A stretch of 43,018 nt of DNA from assembly GCA_902554795.1 (NCBI GenBank), contig CACDQB010000004.1:1-43018 (forward strand), written 5' to 3'. The notes under the pieces were generated by a model that was not told the DNA's origin, made no database searches, and was given only the letters and a program-made list of their open reading frames with translations. The position numbers were made by a program, and so were the translations under genes. Positions within the stretch are counted from its first letter, which is position 1. Every line of letters begins with the position of its first letter. The DNA comes from an uncultured Pelagibacteraceae bacterium. Its GTDB lineage: Bacteria; Pseudomonadota; Alphaproteobacteria; Pelagibacterales; Pelagibacteraceae. This document shows, piece after piece, positions 27,193 through 36,974 of the stretch.

Positions 27193-27874
27193 GATTTTTA
27201 TTAATTATTAAAATAATATTTGAATTTAAAAATAGCAATTTATTATAGCAAATCTCATAGTTTTTAATTCCAAGCTCATTACAAAATTTTTCAATATCTT
27301 TTGTATTAAGTAAATTTAAATTTTCTTCTAAAGCAAAATATTTAAGGTTAATAATTTTAAGAATTTTTCTAAATATTTTTTTAGGTAGCAAATGAAGAAA
27401 TGGTATTTTTGTATGAAATTCTATTGGAAAATTTCTATTAGGGGTAGTTAAAAATATTTGCCTTTTGCATATTCTATAAAGTTCAGAAATCATTTTTTTT
27501 TGGTGGACGCTGTTCCCAACATGCTCAATTGTTGCTGAACAGTGTATTATATCATAAGAATTTTCAGGTAAATTAATCTTTCTTGCATCACCAATAATAA
27601 ATTTATTTTTTTTGAATTTATTTTTTAAATTATTACAATTTTGATTTGAGAAACCAGTAATATTTTCAATCCAAGGATAATGATTAAATAATATATTCTC
27701 TTCTTCTGATATTACAGGTGTAGTACCTACATCTAAAATTTTAGTAATTTTATTATAGTAAATTTTTTTTTTAAATATATCAAAAATTTTTAATCTATTT
27801 GATAATAAAATTTGACGTAAATATTTATTTAAAATAGGTATTTCAATCCAATAATTTTTTTTGTTAATTTTCAT
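27182..27874 (-). CDS. Class I SAM-dependent methyltransferase
   Basis: 230 residues. KILDVGTTPVISEEENILF near residue 44-62 is SAM motif I, FIIGDARKINLPENSYDIIHCSATIEHVG near 93-121 is the methyltransferase-11 core (longer motif; key residues GDA, SYDIIHC, EHVG). Substrate likely a sugar or lipid-linked glycan. Overlaps the flanking genes by 11 bases on each side, so translation is coupled. Confidence 0.85.
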   Translation of the reverse strand: MKINKKNYWIEIPILNKYLRQILLSNRLKIFDIFKKKIYYNKITKILDVGTTPVISEEENILFNHYPWIENITGFSNQNCNNLKNKFKKNKFIIGDARKINLPENSYDIIHCSATIEHVGNSVHQKKMISELYRICKRQIFLTTPNRNFPIEFHTKIPFLHLLPKKIFRKILKIINLKYFALEENLNLLNTKDIEKFCNELGIKNYEICYNKLLFLNSNIILIINKNHES

Positions 27875-29138
27875 TTTTTTTCAAAAAATCTTTTAAAAAT
27901 ATAAAAGATAATATCAGATACGACCCTAATGATTGGAATAATAATCTATCGGCAGATGTTTTTAAATGAAACTCCAAAGGGAATGTACTGAAAAAGTAAG
28001 CAGAAAAAATAAATAAATAATTTGCAATAGTTACTAAAATAAAAAATTTATAGATTTTATCTATTTTAATTTTATTAATAAAAATTAATAAAATCACAAA
28101 TAATGAAATAAATGATAATAAATTTTTAAAATGAGCAAATATTAAAAATTTAGATACTAAGTATACCCTTTTAAAATCAATTAAGTCTAAAATCGATCTA
28201 ATATCAAGTTTATCATAATTTCCACTTTGAAGATTAACCTCTAAATTAAAATACTTATATAAAAAATATCTTGTGATTATTAATGAAAATACACAAATCA
28301 TTACTATTAGAATTTTTTTTTTAGGTAGAAAGAATAATAAAATAAAGGGCAAAATTAACGCAAAAATCATAGCCTCATTTTTTAACCAAAATAAAAGATT
28401 AATTGTTAAAACTGATAAAATAAAAATATTTAAATTAAACTTATTTTTTATAAGCAAATAAATATAAAATGATAAAAAAATTAAAAAACTAAAAACTAAA
28501 ATTTCTTGATATCCATTTATCAGATTTTTATTAAATGAAATAACTATTAGAAAGAAAAAAATTAGATTTTTTTCATTAAAGTTTAGCTCTGTTAAATCTA
28601 CCAATTTCTTCAATGCAATACAAAAAATATAAATGAAATATATTCTTCCTAAATATTCAAATTTTAAAAATGACGTTTCAGAAAAAATTGCCCAAATATA
28701 AGATCCAAGAAATGGATAATCTGGTCTTGTCAAATTTGAGATATTTTCTATGCCTAATTCATTTTTAAAATTTAAATATCTTAAAATCCAATAATTCTGA
28801 GCATCCCACCCAAGCTTTAAATTAACTGATAAGTAAATTGATAATATTAAAATAACAAAGAATAAAACTAAATTATTTTCATTAAAGAAATATTTGATTT
28901 CTTTATCCTTTAAAAGAAAAAATAAATTTAAACAAACAACAAAATAAATAAAATTTACAATAAAAAATAATTTCAAATTAAAGAGGGAAAACAAAAGTAA
29001 AATACTTATAATAATAATATTAGAAAAAATTTGAATATTTTCTCTGTATGAGAAACCTAAAAAATAAAATTTTTTAGGTAGTAAATTTAAAATGAACAAA
29101 AAAATTACATGAAAAAAAATATTTAATGTTTCAATCAT
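27864..29138 (-). CDS. Polytopic membrane protein, GT-C-like
   Basis: 424 residues with about eleven membrane segments. Following the fourth, LKLGWDAQNYWILRY with an Asp in a membrane-edge loop, then TRPDYPFLGSYIWAIFSE, looks like the acceptor loop of GT-C enzymes (ArnT/PMT type). Such proteins transfer sugars from polyprenyl-phosphate donors in the periplasm. Family assignment is tentative. Overlaps the anchor-protein gene upstream by 8 bases. Confidence 0.6.
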   Translation of the reverse strand: MIETLNIFFHVIFLFILNLLPKKFYFLGFSYRENIQIFSNIIIISILLLFSLFNLKLFFIVNFIYFVVCLNLFFLLKDKEIKYFFNENNLVLFFVILILSIYLSVNLKLGWDAQNYWILRYLNFKNELGIENISNLTRPDYPFLGSYIWAIFSETSFLKFEYLGRIYFIYIFCIALKKLVDLTELNFNEKNLIFFFLIVISFNKNLINGYQEILVFSFLIFLSFYIYLLIKNKFNLNIFILSVLTINLLFWLKNEAMIFALILPFILLFFLPKKKILIVMICVFSLIITRYFLYKYFNLEVNLQSGNYDKLDIRSILDLIDFKRVYLVSKFLIFAHFKNLLSFISLFVILLIFINKIKIDKIYKFFILVTIANYLFIFSAYFFSTFPLEFHLKTSADRLLFQSLGSYLILSFIFLKDFLKKNEN

Positions 29139-29856
29139 AATTTTTAATTAAATAACAATTATTGTATTTTTCTAATATTTGATATTTTTCAAGATCAAAT
29201 TCATTATTTTTAGATATAGCTAGATTCGTTAATAGTTTATGGTGTTCAATATCTTTAAATTTAAAGATTAATTGAATGTTTTGATTAATTCCATCGAATT
29301 TTTGGTTAATGTAAATTTTGTTAAAACCTAAATTAATTTTTTTTATATTATTTTTATAAATTATTTTTTCATGCTCAAAATTTGATAGACGTGTAATTAT
29401 TTTAATCTCTGAGTTGTATATAGGTTTAGATGATTTGTTAAAAAATGACAAAAATTCTATAAACTCTAAATTTTTAATATTATCATTAGATCTAAAATTA
29501 TTTTTATATTTTGAAAATCTATATAAATTTTCACTTTTATATCCTAATAAAATTTTAAATTTATCATTTTTTATTGTATCTAAATTTTCTAGAAACCATG
29601 AAGGATTTGGAGAAATAAAATAATTGTGCAATTCAAATGTTTTATGATTTTTGTATTTTTTTTTTACATTATTTAGGAACCCTATTGACTCGTTATCACA
29701 ATAATCATATAGAGCGACATTTCTTTGATCAAAATTTTTAGTAATTAAATCATAAATATTTTTTGGTAAATTAAATATTACACTTAAAGATAAAAATATA
29801 AGAATTATTATAATTTCTTTTTTCAAGATATTTATTTTATGAAAGTTTTTTTTCAT
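29131..29856 (-). CDS. Membrane-anchored protein of unknown function
   Basis: 241 residues. One N-terminal hydrophobic segment (about residues 14-32, EIIIILIFLSLSVIFNL) then a hydrophilic region, so it is probably an inner-membrane protein with a periplasmic domain; residues 47-55 YDYCDNESI and 75-85 HNYFISPNPSWF are the most distinctive. No family recognised. It is adjacent to the epimerase gene with no gap and overlaps the GT-C-like protein gene by 8, so it may be an accessory of that membrane enzyme. Confidence 0.6.
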   Translation of the reverse strand: MKKNFHKINILKKEIIIILIFLSLSVIFNLPKNIYDLITKNFDQRNVALYDYCDNESIGFLNNVKKKYKNHKTFELHNYFISPNPSWFLENLDTIKNDKFKILLGYKSENLYRFSKYKNNFRSNDNIKNLEFIEFLSFFNKSSKPIYNSEIKIITRLSNFEHEKIIYKNNIKKINLGFNKIYINQKFDGINQNIQLIFKFKDIEHHKLLTNLAISKNNEFDLEKYQILEKYNNCYLIKNYD

Positions 29857-30819
29857 TTAAATTATATTTTTATTTTTTTTATACCAATTAAATGTTCTCT
29901 TTAAGCCAGTATCAAAATTTAAAAATTTTTTATTTAATTTTAATGTTTTAAAAATTTTATTATTATCTCCATACGTTTTAAAAACTTCTAGCTTGTTCAT
30001 GGGTATATAATTAATTTTTTTGTAATTAGTAATTTTAACAAGTTTTTTTATTACAGATGAAATCTTTATAGGTTTAGATGAGCAGATATTAAAAACTATA
30101 AATTTTTTTTTAGATTCAAAAAGAATTAGTTCAGTTATAATTCTAATCACTGAGTCTATATACGTGAAATCCCTATACATATTTCCATTATTATTTAAAC
30201 TAAATGCAAATTTTTTATCGGCCATTTTTAAGAATTTGAATATAAGCATATCTGGTCTTCCCCATTCACCATAAATTGTAAATAATCTTAATCCAATACA
30301 TTTAATTTTTGTTTTTTTAAAATAATTCTCAACATACACTTCGTTAAATTTTTTAGTTTTTGCATAAAGGTTTTTAGGTTTGAGTTTATTACTTTCCTTG
30401 ACAGGATAAGTTTTCATATCACCATAAACTGAGCTAGAAGAGGCGAATATAAATTTTTTTGGTTTTTTAAATTTTACAAATTTACAAAAATTTTTGAATG
30501 CATTGACATTACTATGCAAATAAGAATTTGGATCAATGACTGTGTACCTCACGCCAGCTTGAGCTGCAAAATGATAAATTATATCAAACTTAACTTTTTT
30601 ATATTTATTTAAAATATATGTATATGCATTAATGTCTTTTCTATAAAAGAAAAAATTTTTATTTTTTTTTAAAATGTCTAGTCTTTTATATTTTAATTTT
30701 TTTGAGTAATAAGAATTAACATTATCTATACCATAAATTCTAAATTTCTTTGATTTTAAAAGCTTATTCGCAAGAGAAAAACCAACAAAACCACAAACTC
30801 CAGTTATTAAAATATTCAT
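29857..30819 (-). CDS. UDP-glucuronate 4-epimerase-like sugar epimerase
   Basis: 320 residues. ILITGVCGFVGFSLANKLL (3-21), YGIDNVNSYYSKKLK (near 30-45), FHFAAQAGVRYT, FASSSSVYGDM and YAKTK (catalytic Tyr/Lys near 158-162) are the pattern of CapI/LspL-type UDP-GlcA 4-epimerases that make UDP-galacturonate. GDMYRDFTYIDS-like region reads NGNMYRDFTYID. First gene of the 26056-30819 operon; 41 bases from a divergent GT2 gene. Confidence 0.87.
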   Translation of the reverse strand: MNILITGVCGFVGFSLANKLLKSKKFRIYGIDNVNSYYSKKLKYKRLDILKKNKNFFFYRKDINAYTYILNKYKKVKFDIIYHFAAQAGVRYTVIDPNSYLHSNVNAFKNFCKFVKFKKPKKFIFASSSSVYGDMKTYPVKESNKLKPKNLYAKTKKFNEVYVENYFKKTKIKCIGLRLFTIYGEWGRPDMLIFKFLKMADKKFAFSLNNNGNMYRDFTYIDSVIRIITELILFESKKKFIVFNICSSKPIKISSVIKKLVKITNYKKINYIPMNKLEVFKTYGDNNKIFKTLKLNKKFLNFDTGLKRTFNWYKKNKNII

Positions 30820-30860
30820 TTTTTTTCAAAATTTGATAAGTCATATCATTATATTTAATA

Positions 30861-31568
30861 ATGAAAATCTCAATTTTAATTCCCGCATTTAATGAGTCGA
30901 AAACAATACTTAAAGTGCTAAATAATATAAGTAAAGCTATCAATAATATAGATCACCAATTTCAAATAATAATAATCAATGATGGATCTACGGATGACAC
31001 AGATAAAATACTTTTAGAAAATAAAAATTTATACGATGAATACTTAAAGTTAGAAAAAAATTCAGGTAAAGGTTACGCTCTAGGTTGTGGATTTCAAAAA
31101 TGTGAGGGTGATATAGTCATTGTTCAAGATGCAGATCTTGAATATGATCCAAATGATTATAAATACTTAATAAGTCCTTTTGTAAAACTTGATGCTGATG
31201 TTGTTTATGGTTCTAGATTTAAAAGTTCATCTTCAAATAGGGTTTTATTCTTTTGGCACTCAATAGCTAATAAGCTTATCACTTTATTTTCCAATATATT
31301 TTCAAATCTTAATCTAACTGATGTTGAAACAGGGTACAAAGTTTTTAGAACATCTTTAATTAAAAATTTGACTATTGAAGAGAAATCATTTGGTATAGAA
31401 ATTGAACTTACACATAAGATTGCAAACAAAAAACCTCAACCAAAATTTTATGAAGTAGGTATCAGCTATAATGGAAGAACATATGCTGAAGGAAAAAAAA
31501 TTGGTCCCAAAGATGCTTTAGTAGCTATTTATTGCATTATAAAGTATGGGCTTTTAAATAAAAAATAA
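30861..31568 (+). CDS. GT2 glycosyltransferase, polyprenyl-phosphate sugar synthase-like
   Basis: 235 residues. ISILIPAFNESKTILKVLNNI, IIINDGSTDDTDKIL, NSGKGYALGCGF and VQDADLEYDPNDY (intact DAD site near residue 91) mark the dolichyl-phosphate-mannose-synthase group; YGSRF, TDVETGYKVFR follow. It would load a sugar onto polyprenyl phosphate, the type of donor used by GT-C proteins such as those at 19959 and 27864. No C-terminal membrane anchor. Confidence 0.93.
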   Translation: MKISILIPAFNESKTILKVLNNISKAINNIDHQFQIIIINDGSTDDTDKILLENKNLYDEYLKLEKNSGKGYALGCGFQKCEGDIVIVQDADLEYDPNDYKYLISPFVKLDADVVYGSRFKSSSSNRVLFFWHSIANKLITLFSNIFSNLNLTDVETGYKVFRTSLIKNLTIEEKSFGIEIELTHKIANKKPQPKFYEVGISYNGRTYAEGKKIGPKDALVAIYCIIKYGLLNKK

Positions 31569-31584
31569 TAAAATTATTCACATA

Positions 31585-32796
31585 TTAACTCAAAATAGAT
31601 TTATAAAAATTAATATACTCAAAACAAATTTTTTTATTATCAAATTTATCTATTATTTTATTTCTATGATCGTTTAAATCAGTTTTTTTATTTTTATTTA
31701 AAAAAAACATCAAACCTTTTTCATAATCACTTTGATCTAAATAATTTGATAAATAACCATTAATTTTATGTTCAATAATTTCTTCCAAACCTGTATTTGC
31801 AAAAGCTACACATGGTGTTCCAGAGAGAATTGACTCTATTGCTATCAAACCAAATGTTTCTAATTTACTTGGCATAGCCAAAACATCACCTGCAGAATAT
31901 ATATAATTTAAGTATTTCTTATCTAAAATTTTTCCTAAATAATTTACTGATAAATTTTTTTTCTCATAGTTTTTTTCGCTTTCACCAAACACTAATAATC
32001 TTATTTTTATTTTTTTTGAAATATTTTCCAAAGACTGAATTACAGTTTTAAAATTTTTTCTATCTATCTTCGAGCCTCTCTCAGAACCAAAAATTACTAC
32101 TTTTTCGCTCTTATCATAATTTAAACCAATTTTGTTTTTTGCAATATCTTGTTTATTAAATTTCCAATTATCGAAATCAATTGTATACGGAATTTTTGTT
32201 CCTTTAGTTTTTTTAAATATTTCACTAGATTTTGCACAATTGTGCATCCAATTTGAAGGAGAAATAAAATTGATTTTATTATTAAAATTATTAAATTTTT
32301 TATTCCAAATAAATTTATTTAAATCAAAAAAACTTAATTTGGAATATCTATTTTGATAATGATTTTGATATGAAAAATGCTCTGTTCCACAGAATGGCCA
32401 CATATCATGTAAAGTCCAAACAATTTTTTTTTTTATTTTGCCTATCTCTGAAATTGATAACATTGAATTATTTATCCAATGAATGTTAACTATGTCACAA
32501 TCAAATTTATTAATATACTTTAACAAGCCAGAGCCAAATAGACCTGTTGAATAAGAATTATTTCTATCATTAATAAAAATCTTTATTATTCTGCGATCTA
32601 AACTTTGCTTATAGATACTTATTTTTTTGCTTAATTGATTTTGATTAAACTCAATAACATCATCATCTTTATTAAACTTTTCAAGACACAAAAATTTAAC
32701 ATTGAAACCATACATTTTTTGTGATTTAAAAATATTATATCCTGCTATAGATGCTCCACCTCTATTATCACTAAAACTAATATGTAAAATTTTCAT
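31585..32796 (-). CDS. GT4 glycosyltransferase
   Basis: 403 residues. Starts MKILHISFSDNRGGASIAGYN (first 20 shown are acceptor-domain motif); VWTLHDMWPFCGTEHFSY near residue 130 is characteristic of a WcaC-type subfamily of GT4; VIFGSERGSK near 234 and MPSKLETFGLIAIESILSGTP near 315-335 complete the donor site. The domain order is normal and full length. It follows the GT2 gene at 32906 by 109 bases, with a small hairpin between. Confidence 0.9.
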   Translation of the reverse strand: MKILHISFSDNRGGASIAGYNIFKSQKMYGFNVKFLCLEKFNKDDDVIEFNQNQLSKKISIYKQSLDRRIIKIFINDRNNSYSTGLFGSGLLKYINKFDCDIVNIHWINNSMLSISEIGKIKKKIVWTLHDMWPFCGTEHFSYQNHYQNRYSKLSFFDLNKFIWNKKFNNFNNKINFISPSNWMHNCAKSSEIFKKTKGTKIPYTIDFDNWKFNKQDIAKNKIGLNYDKSEKVVIFGSERGSKIDRKNFKTVIQSLENISKKIKIRLLVFGESEKNYEKKNLSVNYLGKILDKKYLNYIYSAGDVLAMPSKLETFGLIAIESILSGTPCVAFANTGLEEIIEHKINGYLSNYLDQSDYEKGLMFFLNKNKKTDLNDHRNKIIDKFDNKKICFEYINFYKSILS

Positions 32797-32830
32797 ACTT
32801 TTTTATTATTGACACCTAAAAAGTTTAAAA

Positions 32831-32852
32831 TTAGTTTTTTCATTAAAACTAA
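32831..32852 (-). terminator. Weak hairpin between two glycosyltransferase genes
   Basis: On the minus strand TTAGTTTT, a 6-base loop AATGAA and AAAACTAA form an 8-bp stem, followed by TTTTAAACTTTTT. It lies 53 bases after the stop of the gene at 32906. The stem is AT-rich and would be weak; the 109-base gap otherwise shows nothing I recognise apart from room for a promoter. Confidence 0.3.
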
Positions 32853-32905
32853 GTAATTATACTAATTTAAGATAACAACAAATATTATTCCTAATTTTAA
32901 ATAAA

Positions 32906-33757
32906 TTAAAAAAATTTTCTAAAGTTTTTAATTAAACGATATGTAAAAATAAAAAATATTAGAAATATATTTTGACCATTATCATACCTTATTTTTAAAT
33001 CTTCCATGAATAAATTTTTAAAATGAATTTTACTAGAAAAACCTCCTCGTCTAAAATTCCCAAATAACTCCTCTTTTTTTGTTCCAATTCCACTCATTTT
33101 TTCTTTTACTATCATTCTAAAAAAGAAATCATAATCTGCATGATATTTATATTTCAAATTATATAATCCAACTTTTTTTGCAGAACTATTTTTGATAAAA
33201 AATCCTGTAGAATGACTTGAATAAAATCCCCAGCTATATTTAATTTTATGAGGTTTATATCCATGTAGTATCCCCCAATGTTTCTTTACACTTCCAAAAA
33301 CAAAATCTATATTAGGATTTTTTTGTATATACTTTACTAAAATAGATAAAGCATTTCTTTCAAGAGTATCGTCAGAATTTACCATTCCAATAAAGTCTCC
33401 TTTAGCTAACTGCATACCTTTGTTAAATGCATCATAGATTCCATGATCATTTTCACTTAGCCAATAATCGATTTCATTTGAGAATTTTTTTATTATACTT
33501 ATTGTGTTATCAGTAGACCCTCCATCAATTATAATATACTCAAAATTTTTATATTCTTGGGATAGAACACTTTTTATTGTTTGCTCTAAGTATTTTTCAT
33601 TATTTTTAACAACAGTGATTATAGAGATTAATGGTTTGTTTTCTTCTTTCTGCTTAAGATTATTAGTTAATCTTAAACCACCCTCACCATACCTTTTTTG
33701 ATTTGTTTGTGGATATTTAAATAATGTCTTAAAATTTTTTGTTTCTATAATTTTCAT
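32906..33757 (-). CDS. GT2 glycosyltransferase
   Basis: 283 residues. Residues 1-38 are a poorly conserved lead (RYGEGGLRLTNN at 23-34), then PLISIITVVKNNEKYLEQTI, IIIDGGSTDNTISII and GMVNSDDTLERNAL (NSDD near residue 126-129) define GT2 of the WcaE/WcaA kind; GIYDAFNKGMQLAKGD is typical. 56 bases from the divergent FkbM-like gene. Confidence 0.92.
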   Translation of the reverse strand: MKIIETKNFKTLFKYPQTNQKRYGEGGLRLTNNLKQKEENKPLISIITVVKNNEKYLEQTIKSVLSQEYKNFEYIIIDGGSTDNTISIIKKFSNEIDYWLSENDHGIYDAFNKGMQLAKGDFIGMVNSDDTLERNALSILVKYIQKNPNIDFVFGSVKKHWGILHGYKPHKIKYSWGFYSSHSTGFFIKNSSAKKVGLYNLKYKYHADYDFFFRMIVKEKMSGIGTKKEELFGNFRRGGFSSKIHFKNLFMEDLKIRYDNGQNIFLIFFIFTYRLIKNFRKFF

Positions 33758-33813
33758 TAAAATTTTTAAATATTTTATAATATAATAGTATAATATATTC
33801 TAGCATTGCAATC

Positions 33814-34587
33814 ATGTTACCAAATTATTTAGCTCCATATAAAGAAAATGATCTAATAAGATTAGGGGACCAGAAAGATGGTGGATATATAATTTCTAAA
33901 AAAATTCTGAACAGATGTAAAAATATAATTTCTTTTGGATTAGGTCTGAATTGGTCTTTTGAAGAAGAATTTTTTACAAAAAACAAAAAAATAAACATTT
34001 TCTGCTATGATCATACAATCAATAAAAAAAAATTTTTATCAAAATTTTTAATTGATGGAATTTCATCACTTAAAAATTTTCAAAAACCTAAAGATCTTTT
34101 AATTTATTTAAAATATAAAAATTTTTTTAAGAAATCAAAAATTCATATACCTAAAAGAATAGTTCCTAACTTTTTAAATAATGTTTACCCAAATACTGAG
34201 TGTATTGAAAATATTACAACTAATAAACAGGATATATTATTAAAAATTGATATCGAAGGCGATGAATACAGATTATTTGAAGATATTATAAATATACAAA
34301 ATAAAATTTGTGCCTTAATCATTGAATTACACAATATTGATCTTCACAAAAAAAAAATTCAGGAATTTGTTTCAAAATTATCCTCGCAAAAACTTATTCA
34401 TACTCACGGTGTAAATTTTGGAGATATTGATAAACATAAAGATCCTACTATAGTTGAACTGACATTTATGCATAATTCACTATGTAAAAAAGAAAAAATA
34501 AAAAATTATAATCTACCAATAAAAGGTTTGGACTTTCCAAACAAAGAAAATAGAGATGATGTAAAATTATTTTTTGATGTTAGTTAA
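33814..34587 (+). CDS. FkbM-like methyltransferase
   Basis: 257 residues. DILLKIDIEGDEYRLFEDI near residue 145-163 is the FkbM signature (D-I-E-G-D-E); IISFGLGLNWSFEEEFF near 39-55 corresponds to the SAM-binding start with the usual DxGxxxG changed to SFGLGLN. Whether SAM is bound at this site is unclear. The N-terminus LIRLGDQKDGGYIISK is seen in related proteins. Overlaps the convergent NeuB-fusion gene by 4 bases. Confidence 0.75.
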   Translation: MLPNYLAPYKENDLIRLGDQKDGGYIISKKILNRCKNIISFGLGLNWSFEEEFFTKNKKINIFCYDHTINKKKFLSKFLIDGISSLKNFQKPKDLLIYLKYKNFFKKSKIHIPKRIVPNFLNNVYPNTECIENITTNKQDILLKIDIEGDEYRLFEDIINIQNKICALIIELHNIDLHKKKIQEFVSKLSSQKLIHTHGVNFGDIDKHKDPTIVELTFMHNSLCKKEKIKNYNLPIKGLDFPNKENRDDVKLFFDVS

Positions 34588-36974
34588 ATCAAATCCCAAG
34601 TAATTGGCAAATCTTTTTCAATATTTTGATTAATTTTTTTTCCCTTAATTATCTCTAAAAATTTTGGTAAAATACCGCCTGCTGGCCCTTTCACACAAAT
34701 ATTTTTGTCTGTTAAAATTTCATTTTTTTTAATTTTTCTTTTTGCATAAATTGATTTTCTTTGACTATTTATTACCTCATACTCACTAGGTTGAATTACT
34801 TTTTCTCCAGTTCCCAATATTTCATTTTTAGAATGAGATAAACTTACTAATTTTTTCATTTCATCTTTTTCAGATGATAAAACATGATCTGGTCCCTCAA
34901 GGTTTTTATCAAGAGTAAAGTGTCTTTCAATTATATCTGCTCCTAGCCCGAGAGACATTACAGATATATCAATACCAGGATAATGATCTGATAGACCTAC
35001 AGGAATTTTAAATAAATTTTTCATGGTCAAGATTGCATTTAGGTTCATTTCTTTTTCATTTGCCGGATAAGAGGATAAACAGTGAAGTAATATTAAATTT
35101 TTATTTCCAGTTCTCTTAAACGCTTCGACAGCATCATAAACTTCAGTTACATTACACATTCCAGTTGAAAGGATTAATGGTTTTCTTGTAAATCCAACTT
35201 TTTCAATTAATGGAATGTTTACAGCATCAACCGAAGCAATTTTATAGAAGTCTACTTTTAATTTTTCAAGTAGGTTGACACTCTCAATATCAAATGGTGT
35301 ACAAAAAATAGGTATTTTTTTCTTTTTTGCATGTGCAAATATTTTTTTATGAAACGAATAATTGATCTTTAATCTATTGAACATTTGATTAATGTCTTCT
35401 CTAAGTCCATCTGCTTTCTCTGAATAATTAACACTTTTGACTTTACTAGAAACTCTTGTATTGGACTCAAATGTTTGGAATTTTATTGCATCACATTTGC
35501 ACAAAACAGCATTATCAATTAATTGTTTTGCAATCTTAATATCCCCATTATGATTTAAACCTGCTTCAGCAATTATAAATGTTCTATTACCCGGTCCAAC
35601 TTTGTTTTTACCAAGCTTGACGATTGAATTTAGTTTTACAGAATTATTCATCTTTATTACATTTGAAATCTTACTGTATTTATCTGTAAGAATGTTTGCC
35701 AAGTCAATAGATTTACTAAAAAGAATTTGGCTATCTGCATAATCAAAGTCCCCACCAGTTCCTAGAGAATATAATTGAGAATATCTAGATATAAATGATT
35801 TGGTCTCAGATAGAATTACTTTATAATCTTTAAATTGAACAGGATAAACTATATCTTCTTTATTTTCAGAGATTGAGATAATTTCATTATAATTATTTAT
35901 TAAATTTGTTTTTAGTAGATTTCGTTTAACAATCCTTTTAATTTCATCAAAATTCATTTTATCTACATAATCATTTTTTGAATAACATATCTCAGCACAA
36001 AGGTATGTTTTGTTTTTAGGACCAAGAAACTTGGACATTGTTTTAGGCTCTGAAACTCTATTAAAAATGATGTTTTTATCTGCGAAATAAAGCCAATTTA
36101 TTTTTTTTGGTAAAATTCTTTTTTTCCTTATTGATATATATATTGATCTGATTCCTCTAAATTTTAATTTAGATTTATGTCCCAATAATCTTGAAGTTAG
36201 GTTTAATGGTAAGCTAGAAATTATTACATCATCTTTATTTAAAGATATTTTTTTCTTATTACCAAAAACAATTTCCTCAATAAAATTTTCACTATATTTA
36301 AATTTTTCAACTTTATGATTTAAAAAAACTTTTCCACTATTTTTTAATATTTTTTTTTTTATAATTTCATAAAGATGTCCAGTGCCATATTTTCCCACTG
36401 CTGTATATTCTTTATTAAAAAAAGGAATAGTTTTTTTTGTAAAAATTATCCTTTTTGGTGCCCACTCTGATGTCATATCTTCAGTTTTTACTCCCCAAAC
36501 CTTTTCTGGATAATCTTCATAAAATAGAGATTGCAAAGTAGGACCAACTTGATTTATTACATGCGATTTAAATGTTGTACTTTTCTTTTTATCAACATTT
36601 AAATTATTTAATTCTTTCTTAATTAGTTTTCTTTTTTCAATTGATAACTGGTTTAATGCCTCTATCGATAACGGATAGTCTACTAATGTTTCAAAAGACT
36701 TTCCTATAACATTTTTAGCTCTGTAAGTTCCTGGTATCAAATTTTTTCCAAATAATCTTTTCCAAAATTTCCAAAGCTTAGAATTGTCAGTATGGAAAAT
36801 GTGAGGTCCAGTGTCTAAAAAGAAATTATTCCATTTCCAAGATCTACACATTCCACCAACTTGATTTTTCATTTCATAAATTTCAACGTTAAATCCCTTT
36901 TGACTTAACATCATCCCTGTAACAAGTCCCACTGGTCCAGCTCCCAGAATAATAAATTTTTTTTTATTTTCCAT
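34584..36974 (-). CDS. Fusion: UGM-like FAD protein + NeuB nonulosonate synthase + SAF domain
   Basis: 796 residues in one frame. Residues 1-440: FAD-binding flavoprotein, GAGPVGLVTG (11-20), VGGMC, and FFLDTGPHIFHTDNSK (51-66), close to the GAHIFHT of UDP-galactopyranose mutase, ending GTGGDFDYADS (406-415). Residues 464-715: NeuB, with FIIAEAGLNHNGD (466-478), FQTF, STGMCNVTE (603-611), GLSDHYPG (660-667) and ERHFTLD (683-689). Residues about 738-796: the SAF/antifreeze-like domain of NeuB proteins. NeuB condenses PEP with a sugar aldehyde to a nine-carbon acid. M442 (ATG at 35651) sits where a free NeuB would start, so the fusion probably arose from adjacent genes, and an internal start is possible. 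Overlaps the upstream gene by 11 bases. Confidence 0.85.
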   Translation of the reverse strand: MENKKKFIILGAGPVGLVTGMMLSQKGFNVEIYEMKNQVGGMCRSWKWNNFFLDTGPHIFHTDNSKLWKFWKRLFGKNLIPGTYRAKNVIGKSFETLVDYPLSIEALNQLSIEKRKLIKKELNNLNVDKKKSTTFKSHVINQVGPTLQSLFYEDYPEKVWGVKTEDMTSEWAPKRIIFTKKTIPFFNKEYTAVGKYGTGHLYEIIKKKILKNSGKVFLNHKVEKFKYSENFIEEIVFGNKKKISLNKDDVIISSLPLNLTSRLLGHKSKLKFRGIRSIYISIRKKRILPKKINWLYFADKNIIFNRVSEPKTMSKFLGPKNKTYLCAEICYSKNDYVDKMNFDEIKRIVKRNLLKTNLINNYNEIISISENKEDIVYPVQFKDYKVILSETKSFISRYSQLYSLGTGGDFDYADSQILFSKSIDLANILTDKYSKISNVIKMNNSVKLNSIVKLGKNKVGPGNRTFIIAEAGLNHNGDIKIAKQLIDNAVLCKCDAIKFQTFESNTRVSSKVKSVNYSEKADGLREDINQMFNRLKINYSFHKKIFAHAKKKKIPIFCTPFDIESVNLLEKLKVDFYKIASVDAVNIPLIEKVGFTRKPLILSTGMCNVTEVYDAVEAFKRTGNKNLILLHCLSSYPANEKEMNLNAILTMKNLFKIPVGLSDHYPGIDISVMSLGLGADIIERHFTLDKNLEGPDHVLSSEKDEMKKLVSLSHSKNEILGTGEKVIQPSEYEVINSQRKSIYAKRKIKKNEILTDKNICVKGPAGGILPKFLEIIKGKKINQNIEKDLPITWDLI

